DNA from: DATFES01 sp035457725
Lineage (GTDB): Bacteria; Pseudomonadota; Alphaproteobacteria; CACIAM-22H2
Length of the DNA: 51,913 bases
NCBI GenBank assembly: GCA_035457725.1
Contig: DATIBC010000112.1
Location: 1-51,913 of the forward strand
Reading direction: 5' to 3'
The notes below the pieces were generated by a model, which saw nothing but the letters and a program-made list of their open reading frames with translations, was not told where the DNA came from and ran no database searches. How positions within the stretch are numbered: position 1 is the first letter of the stretch; the number at the start of each line of letters is the position of its first letter. Below, piece by piece: positions 41,186 through 49,882 of the stretch. The translations under genes and the position numbers were made by a program.

Positions 41186-42466
41186 ATGACCTTTTTCATC
41201 ATCCTGATCGCCCTCGTGCTGGTGCTGTTCACCGGCATCCCCGTATTCACCGCGCTCACGTTGTTCGCTGCGGCGATCCTGGTCGGCGTCGAGGGCAATC
41301 TCGGCAATCTCGGCGAGATCGTTTTCGGCAAGCTCAATACGTATCTTCTCGTCGCCATTCCGCTGTTCACGCTGATGGCGCATTTCATGATCCGCGGCAA
41401 GGTGGTGGACGATCTCTACACCACCGCGCACACGCTCTTGCGCCACCTGCCTGGCGGGCTGGGCATCGCCACTGTGGCCGCGTGCACCATTTTCGCCGCC
41501 ATTTCGGGTTCGAGCGTCGCCACCGCGCTCACCATCGGTTCGGCGGCGATCCCGCAGATGCTGCGCTACGGCTATACCCCGCGCACGGCATACGGCGTCG
41601 TCGGCGCCGGCGGCACGCTCGGCATTCTCATTCCACCCTCGGCGCCGATGGTGTTGTTCGGCGTCGTCTCCGACACGTCGATCGGACAGCTCTTCATGGC
41701 CGGCGTGGTCCCCGGATTGCTGGTGGCGCTTATCTTCGCCCTGTTCTGCATGTGGAGCGCGCATGGGCGGGCCGCCGAGCGCCTGCCCCGCGCCCGGCTC
41801 GGCGAGGCATTCTCCGCCGTCCGCCGCTCGATCTGGGCGTTATCGTTGCCGCCATTGATTCTCGGCGGCATGTATTTCGGTGTCTTCACGGCGACCGAGG
41901 CGGCAGGCGTCGGCGCGCTGGCGGCGCTGCTCATCGCGGTCGCCGCCTATCGCAGCCTCGGCGTCCGCGGCATATGCGAGGCGGCGCGCGACGCGGCGCG
42001 CACTTCGGCGATGCTGTTCATGATCCTCATCGGCGCGGCACTGTTCGGACACGTGCTGACCAAGCTGCGCATCCCGCAGCAGATGGTCGAATTGGTCACC
42101 ACCTACGGCGTATCGCAGATCGAGTTTCTCGTCGCCGTCATGGCGCTGGTGTTCGTGCTTGGCATGTTCCTCGAGACGATTTCGATCATTCTCATCACCA
42201 CGCCGGTCGTCCTGCCGGTCCTGGTCGCGCTGGACATCAACCCGGTGTGGTACGGCGTGCTGCTGACGATCAATCTCGAACTGGCATTGATTACGCCGCC
42301 AGTCGGCATGAACCTGTTCGCCATCAAGGCCATCACCAAGGCGCCGATTGGCGAAATAATCTCCGGCATCGCGCCCTATGTCGTATTGCTGGTAGCCGGC
42401 CTCGGCATGGTGATGGCCTTCCCCGAACTCGCTTTGTGGCTGCCCGGGACGATGATCGGCCGCTGA
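41186..42466 (+). CDS. TRAP transporter large permease (DctM family)
   Basis: Large permease (426 aa), with about 12 hydrophobic segments. Recognisable parts: FTGIPVFTALTLFAAAIL, AIPLFTLMAHFMIRGKV, FAAISGSSVATALTIGSAAIPQM, the highly conserved GYTPRTAYGVVGAGGTLGILIPPSAPM, ITPPVGMNLFAIK near the end. It takes up the receptor-bound solute with Na+ or H+ co-transport. ATG lies 1 base after the dctQ stop. It is the final gene of dctPQM. Confidence 0.95.
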   Translation: MTFFIILIALVLVLFTGIPVFTALTLFAAAILVGVEGNLGNLGEIVFGKLNTYLLVAIPLFTLMAHFMIRGKVVDDLYTTAHTLLRHLPGGLGIATVAACTIFAAISGSSVATALTIGSAAIPQMLRYGYTPRTAYGVVGAGGTLGILIPPSAPMVLFGVVSDTSIGQLFMAGVVPGLLVALIFALFCMWSAHGRAAERLPRARLGEAFSAVRRSIWALSLPPLILGGMYFGVFTATEAAGVGALAALLIAVAAYRSLGVRGICEAARDAARTSAMLFMILIGAALFGHVLTKLRIPQQMVELVTTYGVSQIEFLVAVMALVFVLGMFLETISIILITTPVVLPVLVALDINPVWYGVLLTINLELALITPPVGMNLFAIKAITKAPIGEIISGIAPYVVLLVAGLGMVMAFPELALWLPGTMIGR

Positions 42467-42754
42467 GAGCCTTGGGCGCGGCGCACCGGTCCGCCTTGCC
42501 GAGATCACGGCGGGCGAATGTCGACGCGGCCGATCGGGTAGGATTCGAAGCGACGCCCGCAGCGAAAGCGAGATAGGCCGGGTACGGAATATCACCAACC
42601 GTCACGAAGAATTGATGGCATGAGGATTATGACAGCGGCCGAAAAATTGGGAGCATATGCACCTACTTTGCTATTGCTTGGTTGTCGAGATCGCCGATGA
42701 TCCTGGGAGCGGGGGGCCGATCGATTCGGTCGCGCGGTCGGTGGAGACGGGGGA
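42467..42754. other. Intergenic stretch (288 bases)
   Basis: Between dctM and an unrecognised gene. The middle (about 42600-42690) is AT-richer (e.g. GAATTGATGGCATGAGG, then TTTGCTATTGCTTGG) and probably holds the promoter of the next gene. No RNA gene or strong hairpin was recognised. Confidence 0.4.
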
Positions 42755-43630
42755 ATGACCTATCAGTCGATGTCCCTGATGATCGACGAGGAAGGCCGCG
42801 AGTGGCCGTGGCCGTCGCACGAATTGCTACGGCGCCTGCCGGCCGAAGGGTCGGTCGACGATCCCGCGGTGCACGCGATTCGCCAGCTCGGATTCGCCGG
42901 CGTGGCGCTGCGGCATCATGCGGCCCTTGTGCGGTTCGATCCGCGTAGCCTGTCCGCCGAGGCGCAGGTCGCGCTTTACTATCTGTTGGCGGAGACGCGG
43001 CCGCGGCAGGTCGCCTTGACCTACGCTGACGGCGATTGGCGCCACGAGATCCGGCAGGGCGGAGCGGCCTTGCGACGGATTGCTCAGCTCGTCGAGGTGG
43101 CCCGCGCCGAACGCGGGGCGCGTTTTTGCAGCCGCCGTCGACGGGCGGCCGAGCTTGGCGTCGGACGCTTCGCTCCGCTGGCCGCCCTGCTGACGTTTTG
43201 GCGGCCGGGGGTGCGCGCCGACAACATCGATGAGCTGGGCGCCCGCCTTCATGCTTTTCTTGGCGAGCGCTACTTGATCGCCCGCGACACGCTTGGGCCG
43301 ATGGGCATGGTTTACGCCAAGATCGGCCGCGGTCACCGCGATGCGGACGACATGTGGCATCGCCAAGCGATCGGCGCGCCGGTCGAGTACCATCCCGATC
43401 CGCGCTTCGGCGATTGGATCCGCCGCACCTTCGAGGAAGTCGCCGACAGCGGCAAGGCGCGGATCGACGATGTCGATGCGCTGATCCACCCCGCCGGCCG
43501 CGCGCCGGTGCGGGTCCGCTATCGCCGGGTCATCGTGCCGTTCGTAGGGCCCTTGGGCGAACCGGTGATCGTCAGCGCCTCGCTCACCGACCCGACGATC
43601 AGTCTGCTGGTCGACGCCGGCGACGATTGA
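42755..43630 (+). CDS. Hypothetical protein, possible PAS-like C-terminal half
   Basis: A 291-aa protein not recognised as a named family. The N-terminal half (1-150) contains RRLPAEGSVDDPAVHAIRQLG and a helical region RRIAQLVEVARAERGARF. The C-terminal half (about 165-285) has a PAS_5-like rhythm: FLGERYLIARDTLGPMG, DDMWHRQAIGAPVEYHPDPR, FEEVADSGKARI, and RRVIVPFVGPLGEPVIVSAS. That likeness is inference. GGAG lies 8 bases before the ATG. It converges on yifB 9 bases away. It may be a sensor protein. Confidence 0.72.
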   Translation: MTYQSMSLMIDEEGREWPWPSHELLRRLPAEGSVDDPAVHAIRQLGFAGVALRHHAALVRFDPRSLSAEAQVALYYLLAETRPRQVALTYADGDWRHEIRQGGAALRRIAQLVEVARAERGARFCSRRRRAAELGVGRFAPLAALLTFWRPGVRADNIDELGARLHAFLGERYLIARDTLGPMGMVYAKIGRGHRDADDMWHRQAIGAPVEYHPDPRFGDWIRRTFEEVADSGKARIDDVDALIHPAGRAPVRVRYRRVIVPFVGPLGEPVIVSASLTDPTISLLVDAGDD

Positions 43631-43639
43631 GCCGCGCCG

Positions 43640-45172
43640 TTAGCGCGCCAGATTGAGCCGGCGGTAGGAAAGCGCCTCGGCGACGTGGAGGCGCGCCACG
43701 CCGGCCGTCCGATCAAGGTCGGCCAGCGTGCGCGCCACGCGCAAGACGCGGTGATATCCCCGCGCCGAGAGTTTGAGCCGCTCGGCGGCATCGTTGAGCA
43801 GGGCGCGCCCGGCCGCCTCGGGCGCCGCCATCTCCTCGAGCAGGCGGCCGTCGAGCATGGCGTTTGCGCGCGGACGGCGGTCTTCCGGGAGGCTGGCGAA
43901 GCGCGCATTCTGCCGCGCCCGCGCCGCGGCGACCCGTGCCGCGACGGCCGCCGAATCCTCGGCCGGCGGCGGCAGCGATAGATCGGCCGCCGCCACCGCC
44001 GGCACGTCGATGTGCAGGTCGATGCGGTCGAACAGCGGGCCGGAGATGCGCGACTGGTAGTCGAGCGCGCAGCGCGGGGCGCGGCCGCACGCCTGCGCCG
44101 CGTCGCCGAGGTGCCCGCACCGGCACGGGTTCATCGCCGCGACCAATTGAACGCGCGCCGGGTAGCTGACATGGGCGTTTGCCCGGGCGATGACCGCGCG
44201 GCCCGACTCGAGCGGCTGGCGCAGCGCCTCGAGCGTGCTGCGGGCGAATTCCGGTAGCTCGTCGAGGAACAACACGCCGCAGTGAGCGAGCGACACCTCG
44301 CCGGGGCGCGCGCGGGCGCCGCCGCCGATCAGTGCCGCAAGCGTCGCCGAGTGGTGCGGATCGCGAAACGGCCGATCGCGCCGCAATCCGCCCTCGCCGA
44401 TCAGCCCCGCCACCGAATGGATCATGCTGACCTCGAGCGCCTCGGCCGGCTCGAGCGGTGGCAAGAGCCCGGGCAGGCGCTGGGCCAGCATCGACTTGCC
44501 GGCCCCCGGCGGCCCGACCATCAAAAGATTATGGCCGCCCGCGGCGGCGACCTCGAGCGCGCGCTTGGCGCTTTCCTGGCCCTTGATGTCGGCGAGGTCG
44601 GGGTAGGCCACGCCGTCGGTGGCAAGGCGCGGCCTTGGCGCCTGCAACACCTGCGCTCCCTTGAAGTGGTTGACCAGCGCGATCAGGGAGTCGGGCGCCA
44701 GCACATCGAGGCCCTGCGCGACGCCACCGGCCCACACCGCTTCCGCGCCGCTGGCGGCGGGGCAGATCAGCCCGCGGCCATGGCCGACCGCCGCCACCGC
44801 CGCCGGCAACACCCCGGAGACCGCGGCCAGCCGCCCGTCGAGCGCGAGTTCGCCGAGCGCCACGTATTCGGCCAGTTGAAGTCCATCGAGGATGCCCATC
44901 GCGGCCAGCAGTCCGATGGCGATCGGCAAATCGTAGTGCGAGCCTTCCTTGACCAGATCCGCCGGCGACAGGTTGACGGTGATGCGCCGCGGCGGCAGGG
45001 CCAACCCCATCGCCGCTAGCGCGGCGCGCACCCGCTCGCGGCTCTCGCCTACCGCCTTGTCGGGCAGGCCGACGAGCAGGAACGCCGGCATTCCGGCGCC
45101 GATGCTGATTTGCACGTCGACGTCGACCACTTCGATGCCCTGGAACGCCACCGTGTGTACGCGCGCAAGCAT
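43640..45172 (-). CDS. YifB family Mg-chelatase-like AAA+ ATPase
   Basis: A 510-aa YifB/ComM protein, which in related bacteria is a branch-migration helicase supporting natural transformation. Domains: the N-terminal Lon-like domain (ISIGAGMPAFLLVGLPDKAVGESRERV in two segments), Walker A in VGPPGAGKSMLAQRLPGLL, FRDPHHSATLAALIGGG, Walker B in GVLFLDELPEFARSTLE, and a C-terminal ...GISPR-like SARGYHRVLRVARTLADLD. GGGGAGAG precedes ATG 45172; the upstream frame is spurious. In many alphaproteobacteria it directly follows gshB, whereas here about 6.4 kb separates them. Confidence 0.95.
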   Translation of the reverse strand: MLARVHTVAFQGIEVVDVDVQISIGAGMPAFLLVGLPDKAVGESRERVRAALAAMGLALPPRRITVNLSPADLVKEGSHYDLPIAIGLLAAMGILDGLQLAEYVALGELALDGRLAAVSGVLPAAVAAVGHGRGLICPAASGAEAVWAGGVAQGLDVLAPDSLIALVNHFKGAQVLQAPRPRLATDGVAYPDLADIKGQESAKRALEVAAAGGHNLLMVGPPGAGKSMLAQRLPGLLPPLEPAEALEVSMIHSVAGLIGEGGLRRDRPFRDPHHSATLAALIGGGARARPGEVSLAHCGVLFLDELPEFARSTLEALRQPLESGRAVIARANAHVSYPARVQLVAAMNPCRCGHLGDAAQACGRAPRCALDYQSRISGPLFDRIDLHIDVPAVAAADLSLPPPAEDSAAVAARVAAARARQNARFASLPEDRRPRANAMLDGRLLEEMAAPEAAGRALLNDAAERLKLSARGYHRVLRVARTLADLDRTAGVARLHVAEALSYRRLNLAR

Positions 45173-45278
45173 GGCTCTCCCCGACACCGGATGCCGGCAG
45201 TAAAAACGGATAAACAATCTCCGATGGTATGTCTATCGCACGACAATGTTGAATTGCCAGCGGCGATTGGCGAGCCGA

Positions 45279-46355
45279 TCAGGCCTGCCGCAGGCTCGAG
45301 ATGCGGCGCGTCGCTCGGCGCCGCGACTGGCCGGCGATATCGGCGACGGCAAGCGAGATTTCGTCGCTCCACCAATCGATGTCGACGATGCCGAAATTCG
45401 GCAGCGGGTAGAGCGCACCCAGGCGGTTGGGACCCGCCTCGCTTGCCGCGGCGAAGAACTTGTTGATGCCGCTCGAGGTGATTTCGATCAGCGGATAGGG
45501 CACATCCCCGGTTTCTTCGTAGAGCGCGCCGACGTGGCGATCGCCGGACAGGAACACGACGCCTTCGGCCTTCGTGCGGGCGATCAGATCGAACAGCCGG
45601 CGACGCTCGCGGGGAAGATTGCCCCAACGCTCCCAGCCATGCCCCTCGGCCAGCACCTGGATCGAGGAGACGATGAGCCGGATCTGCGCCGGCTCGGCCA
45701 AGCGCTCCTCGAGCCATTGCCATTGCGCGGCGCCGAGTATGGTCTTTGCGGGGTCGTCGTCGGGCACGTAACGCTCCTTGCCCGGCGCGCCGCGCTGGTC
45801 GGAGGGCTTGAGGGGCGAGCGGAAATAGCGGGTATCGAGCAGGATGACCTGAACTCGGCGGTCGACGGGGCCGAACGTCGCGGCGTGATAGACGCCTTCG
45901 CGCATGCGACGCGGGTCGCCGGGCGCCAGGTCCCAGAACTCGGCGAATTGACGCTGGCTCTCGCGCCGCCACGGAAAATCGGCACCGCCGTCGTTTTCGC
46001 CGTAGTCGTGATCGTCCCAGGTGGCAAGATGCGGCACGCTGGCGCGCAGCCGATTCATGCCGGGAATCTCGCGCGCCGTCGCGTAGGCCTGGCGGAGCTC
46101 GACGAGATCGCCCGAGCTCACATCGCCGTAGACGTTGTCGCCGGCAAAGATGAACAGCTCCGGTCGGTAGGCGAGGACAGCCTCCCAGATCGGCTGCGGC
46201 GCGCCCTGATCGGCGCAACTACCGAAAGCGACGCGCGTCAACGGCTGGGACTGGCGCGACTGGGAGGACAGCGATTGCGGCCGCGCGGCGACCAGCGCCG
46301 CGACGGCACCGGATAGAAAGCGCCGACGCGATACGGGCGACCAGCGTTTCGCCAT
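45279..46355 (-). CDS. PhoD-like metallophosphatase, Tat-exported
   Basis: Alkaline-phosphatase-D-type enzyme (358 aa), which cleaves phosphate mono- or diesters outside the cytoplasm. The Tat signal is SRRRFLSGAVAALVAA. Metal ligands appear in order: FGSCADQG, FAGDNVYGD, ATWDDHDYGENDGG, ILLDTRYFR, and VVFLSGDRHVGALYE. The C-terminal SSGINKF loop is present. ATG 46355 was taken because the Tat motif directly follows. It is divergent from the cyclase gene over 94 bases. Confidence 0.93.
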   Translation of the reverse strand: MAKRWSPVSRRRFLSGAVAALVAARPQSLSSQSRQSQPLTRVAFGSCADQGAPQPIWEAVLAYRPELFIFAGDNVYGDVSSGDLVELRQAYATAREIPGMNRLRASVPHLATWDDHDYGENDGGADFPWRRESQRQFAEFWDLAPGDPRRMREGVYHAATFGPVDRRVQVILLDTRYFRSPLKPSDQRGAPGKERYVPDDDPAKTILGAAQWQWLEERLAEPAQIRLIVSSIQVLAEGHGWERWGNLPRERRRLFDLIARTKAEGVVFLSGDRHVGALYEETGDVPYPLIEITSSGINKFFAAASEAGPNRLGALYPLPNFGIVDIDWWSDEISLAVADIAGQSRRRATRRISSLRQA

Positions 46356-46449
46356 GACGCGCAGTCTACCGTCGCCGGCGGGCGGCGTAAAATCTCGCGC
46401 CATACCGGGTCTCGGCGCTAAGATGCAGGTTATCCGCGGGGGATAGCCG

Positions 46450-48210
46450 ATGTCCGAAATGCCGATCAAGCGTCGCTTGGCTGCGATCCTCGCCGCCGAC
46501 GTCGCCGGTTATAGCCGGCTGATGGCCGACGACGAGGAAGCGACGGCGCGCGCCCTCGGCGCCTACCGGCTGGCCGTTTCCGATCTCGTCGTCGAGCACG
46601 GCGGCCGCGTCTTCAATACCGCAGGCGACAGCCTGGCCGCCGAGTTTTCGAGCACGGTCGAGGCGGTGCGCGCGGCGGTCGCCGTCCAGCGGGCGATCCA
46701 CCGTCGGAACGCCGACGTTCCCGAAGGAAAACGCCTCGAGTTCCGCATCGGCGTCAATCTCGGCGAGGTTATGGCCGAGGGCGCCGATCTGCTCGGCGAC
46801 GGCATCAACATCGCAGCCCGGCTGCAGGAGATCGCCGCACCCGCCGGGATTTGCCTCACCGGCGCGGTGCGCGAGCAGATCGACGGCAAGCTCAATTTTC
46901 CGCTGGCGCCGCTCGGCGAGCGCGCGCTCAAGAACATTCCGCGGCCGGTGCAGGTCTTTCGCGTCGATTGGCGGCTCGACGACCCGGCGATGAGCGGCGT
47001 GCTCGGCGGGTCGCTGAAGCTGCCCGACAGGCCGTCGATCGCCATACTGCCGTTCGTCAACATGAGCGGCGACGCCGAACAGGAATACTTCGCCGACGGC
47101 ATCACCGAGGACATCATCACCGCGTTGTCGCGCCATCGCTGGTTCTTCGTCATCGCGCGCAACTCGACCTTCGTCTACAAGGGGCGCGCGGTCGACGTGA
47201 AGCAGGTTGGACGCGAGCTTGGCGTTCGCTATGTGCTTGAAGGCAGCGTGCGCAAGGTCGGCGCGCGTGTACGCGTGACCGGCCAGCTGATCGAGGCGGA
47301 GACCGGCAACCACCTTTGGGCGGAACGCTACGACCGCGATCTCGCCGACATCTTCGCGATCCAGGACGAGATCACCGAGCGCGTCACTGGGGCGATCGAG
47401 CCCGAGATGCTGGTGGTCGAAGGACGACGCGCCGCGCGCAAGAGCGCGGCGAACCTCGATGCCTTCGACTGCTACATGCGCGGACTGTCGCATTTCCACC
47501 GTTTCGCGCCCGACGAAAGCCGGCAGGCGGAGACGTGGCTGCGCCGGGCGATCGAACTCGATCCCCAGCTGCCACAGGCGTATACGTTCCTTGCTCGCGT
47601 CCTCACCCAGCGCATCTGGTACGGCTGGAGCCAGGATATCGACCGTGACATCGACGATGCATACGCCGCCGCTGAGCGCGCGGTATCGCTCGATGAGCGA
47701 GACCCGTACGCGCACTATGCGCTGTTCCTGGGGAGCATGGCGACGGGCCGGCATGAACAGGCGCTGGCCGAGGCGCAGCGCGCCATCGATCTCAACCCGA
47801 ATTTTGCCCTCGGGCATTTCGCGCTTGGCTGGATCCGTATCTATATCGGCCATTTCGCCGAGGCCGTCGATCCGCTGCTGCGCAGCCTTAGGCTGGGCCC
47901 GAACGACCCGCATTCGGGCCTCTTTTTCAGCATGCTGGCGCTGGCGCACTACCATCAACGGAACTACGAGGAAGCCGCACATTACGCCGAGCGCACGCTG
48001 CGCGGCTGGCCGAGCTACATACGCGTGCGCACGCTGCTCGCTTGTCTTGGTCAGCTGGGTCGAACCGAGCAGGCCAAGGCGGTCATCGCCGAATTGGCTA
48101 AGCTGGCGCCGGCCAATGCCGAACGGCTATGGGCGATCACCACCCGCTACGCCGATCCTGCGCACCGCGATCATCTCGTCGAAGGCCTGCGCAAGGCCGG
48201 CGTTAAGTAG
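46450..48210 (+). CDS. Class III adenylate/guanylate cyclase with TolB-like and TPR region
   Basis: A 586-aa cytoplasmic enzyme. The class III cyclase domain (8-180) has both metal Asp residues, in LAADVAGYSRLM and NTAGDSLAAEFSS, and the transition-state pair in DGINIAARLQEIA. A linker leads to the TolB-like segment SIAILPFVNMSGDAEQEYFADGI, ending HLWAERYDRDLADIFAIQDEI, then several TPRs (about 320-570) with ALAEAQRAIDLNPNFALGHFALG. Such proteins make cAMP under control of the C-terminal sensor; the signal is unknown. ATG has GGGGGA upstream. Confidence 0.93.
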   Translation: MSEMPIKRRLAAILAADVAGYSRLMADDEEATARALGAYRLAVSDLVVEHGGRVFNTAGDSLAAEFSSTVEAVRAAVAVQRAIHRRNADVPEGKRLEFRIGVNLGEVMAEGADLLGDGINIAARLQEIAAPAGICLTGAVREQIDGKLNFPLAPLGERALKNIPRPVQVFRVDWRLDDPAMSGVLGGSLKLPDRPSIAILPFVNMSGDAEQEYFADGITEDIITALSRHRWFFVIARNSTFVYKGRAVDVKQVGRELGVRYVLEGSVRKVGARVRVTGQLIEAETGNHLWAERYDRDLADIFAIQDEITERVTGAIEPEMLVVEGRRAARKSAANLDAFDCYMRGLSHFHRFAPDESRQAETWLRRAIELDPQLPQAYTFLARVLTQRIWYGWSQDIDRDIDDAYAAAERAVSLDERDPYAHYALFLGSMATGRHEQALAEAQRAIDLNPNFALGHFALGWIRIYIGHFAEAVDPLLRSLRLGPNDPHSGLFFSMLALAHYHQRNYEEAAHYAERTLRGWPSYIRVRTLLACLGQLGRTEQAKAVIAELAKLAPANAERLWAITTRYADPAHRDHLVEGLRKAGVK

Positions 48211-48243
48211 GGTGCTGAGAGGGTAAATGGCCGACAGCGCCGT

Positions 48244-48678
48244 CTAGCCTTCGATTCCCTCGAGATTGCCGTAGATGCGAACCAGAAGCCGCTTCAGCGC
48301 CTGCGCGTCGGCGGGCGCGATGCCGCGCAGCGCCAGCCGCTCGTAGCGGCGCGCCTCGGGAACGATCGCCCGCGTGCGCTGCCGCCCGGCATCGGTCAGC
48401 GCCAGACGCACGGCGCGGCCGTCGCCGTTGGCCCGCGCCCGTGCGAGGAGACCCTTGCGCCGCATGCGATCGACCAACCGCGACAGCGTCGACACGTCGA
48501 TCGACGTGAGGGTGGCGAGATCCGAAAGCCGCTGCCCGTCATGGGCGGCGAGCGCCGCCAGCACGCGCCATTCCTGGAGGGTGACGCCGAAGCGGACAAG
48601 CTCGCGGCCGAAGGCGAGCGCCAGTTTGGCGCCGCTCCGGTTAATCAGATACGGCAGATATCGCGTGAGGTCGAACAT
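48244..48678 (-). CDS. MarR-family transcriptional regulator
   Basis: A 144-aa winged-helix MarR protein: YLINRSGAKLALAFGRELVRFG, the recognition helix DLATLTSIDVSTLSRLVDRM, the wing MRRKGLLARARANGDGRAVRLALT and a C-terminal dimerisation helix. MarR proteins bind palindromes as dimers and release them on binding phenolic or other small ligands. Its coding start overlaps the 3' end of the LLM gene by 38 bases, so the two are one transcript, and an 18-bp palindrome lies at the presumed promoter. Confidence 0.92.
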   Translation of the reverse strand: MFDLTRYLPYLINRSGAKLALAFGRELVRFGVTLQEWRVLAALAAHDGQRLSDLATLTSIDVSTLSRLVDRMRRKGLLARARANGDGRAVRLALTDAGRQRTRAIVPEARRYERLALRGIAPADAQALKRLLVRIYGNLEGIEG

Positions 48679-49738
48679 CGGGGCGGATATGGCCGAAGGC
48701 GGGCGCGACGTCGCGCATGAAGCGGTCCATCTGCTCGATCACCATGTCGTAGGGCTTTAGCCCGTAGTTGAAATAGAGAATAACCTCGCCGACTCCCGCC
48801 GCCTCGACGCCCTTGAGGTCGTCGACAATCTTCTGCGGGCTGCCGGTGAGGATCGATTTCGACGTCAAGTTCTCGGGCTTCATGTTGTTGAGGATGTCGA
48901 CGATGTCGATGAAATATTTCAGCGTCGGCGGCACGGTCTTCGGGTTCGAGGGAAACGCCGCAACCAGCGCATCCTTGAAATAGCGCACCAGCGATTCGCG
49001 GCCGAACGCCTCCTCCTCGGGCGAACCGGCGATATGGATGAAATAGCTGCACATCGCCTGCCTTGCCGCGCGGCCGCGCTTGGAGCATTCGGCGCGATAG
49101 GCCTCTACCGCCGACGCCAGGCTGCCATACACCATCGCCGCGGCGAATGGCGCAAAGATGATGTTCCAATCGTTGGCGGCGGCGAGCTCCATCGATGGGC
49201 GCGAGAAGCAGGCGACGTAGGGCCGCAACGGATTCTGCGCCGGCCGCGGGCGGACCTCGATGTCGTCGAACTGGTAGAATTTGCCTTTGTGCGACCATTT
49301 GCCCGGCTCGGTCCAGGCGCGCCAGACGATCTCGAGCCCTTCAGCGAAGATCTCGGCCGAATCCTGGAACGGCGCCTGGAAGGGCCCGTATTCGAGACGG
49401 TCGTAGCCGCGGCCGGCGGCGAAGTCGACCCGACCGCCCGACAACAGGTCGAGCGTTGCCCATTCCTCGGCGACGTGCAGCGGGTGATGCACCGGCAACA
49501 GCACGACCGCCGGCGCCAAGCGAAGCCGCGTCGTGGCGCCAGCGAGTTTGGCGAGCAGGATGTTGGGGCAAGGATTGACCCCGAGCAGGTTGAAATGATG
49601 CTCGCCGATCCATGCCGAGTGCAGCCCGATCTCCTCGGCGTAAAGCGCCTGCCGGTAAATCTCGCGCACGAATTGCTCGGGCGTGCGCGGGTTGTTCGGA
49701 TAGCGGTTGTCGCTCAGCGTGAAATAGCCGAAATCCAT
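48641..49738 (-). CDS. LLM-class flavin-dependent monooxygenase
   Basis: Luciferase-like flavin oxidoreductase (365 aa), using reduced FMN and O2 to oxidise an organic substrate. Family features: FGYFTLSDNRYPNNPRTPEQF, IGLHSAWIGEHHFN, LLPVHHPLHVAEEWATLDLLSGGRVDFAAGRGYD in two halves, PYVACFSRPSMELAA, and VGEVILYFNYGLKP. The substrate is unknown. Its 3' end overlaps marR by 38 bases, and a perfect palindrome lies 39-56 bases upstream of its start. No flavin reductase is adjacent. Confidence 0.93.
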   Translation of the reverse strand: MDFGYFTLSDNRYPNNPRTPEQFVREIYRQALYAEEIGLHSAWIGEHHFNLLGVNPCPNILLAKLAGATTRLRLAPAVVLLPVHHPLHVAEEWATLDLLSGGRVDFAAGRGYDRLEYGPFQAPFQDSAEIFAEGLEIVWRAWTEPGKWSHKGKFYQFDDIEVRPRPAQNPLRPYVACFSRPSMELAAANDWNIIFAPFAAAMVYGSLASAVEAYRAECSKRGRAARQAMCSYFIHIAGSPEEEAFGRESLVRYFKDALVAAFPSNPKTVPPTLKYFIDIVDILNNMKPENLTSKSILTGSPQKIVDDLKGVEAAGVGEVILYFNYGLKPYDMVIEQMDRFMRDVAPAFGHIRPDVRPHAISAVSD

Positions 49739-49776
49739 GACCGCCTCCCGCTCCTCGCCTGGCGCCGCAGCAGCAT

Positions 49777-49794
49777 TATTTGCAATTGCAAATA
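49777..49794. promoter_or_regulatory. Perfect 18-bp palindrome, probable MarR operator
   Basis: TATTTGCAATTGCAAATA is its own exact reverse complement and stands out in GC-rich DNA. It lies between the divergent LLM-marR operon (39 bases to its start codon) and the extensin-like gene (89 bases). An AATAAT -10-like word on the minus strand overlaps its end, so a bound dimer would block transcription. Size and shape match MarR operators. Confidence 0.7.
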
Positions 49795-49882
49795 TCTCGC
49801 GACTCGCCCTCCTCGGTCAAGCGCCGCCCGATAGCAGCCTGACGAGCCAGCCAGCGCCGTGCCGGCTATAATCGGGCGCGAT

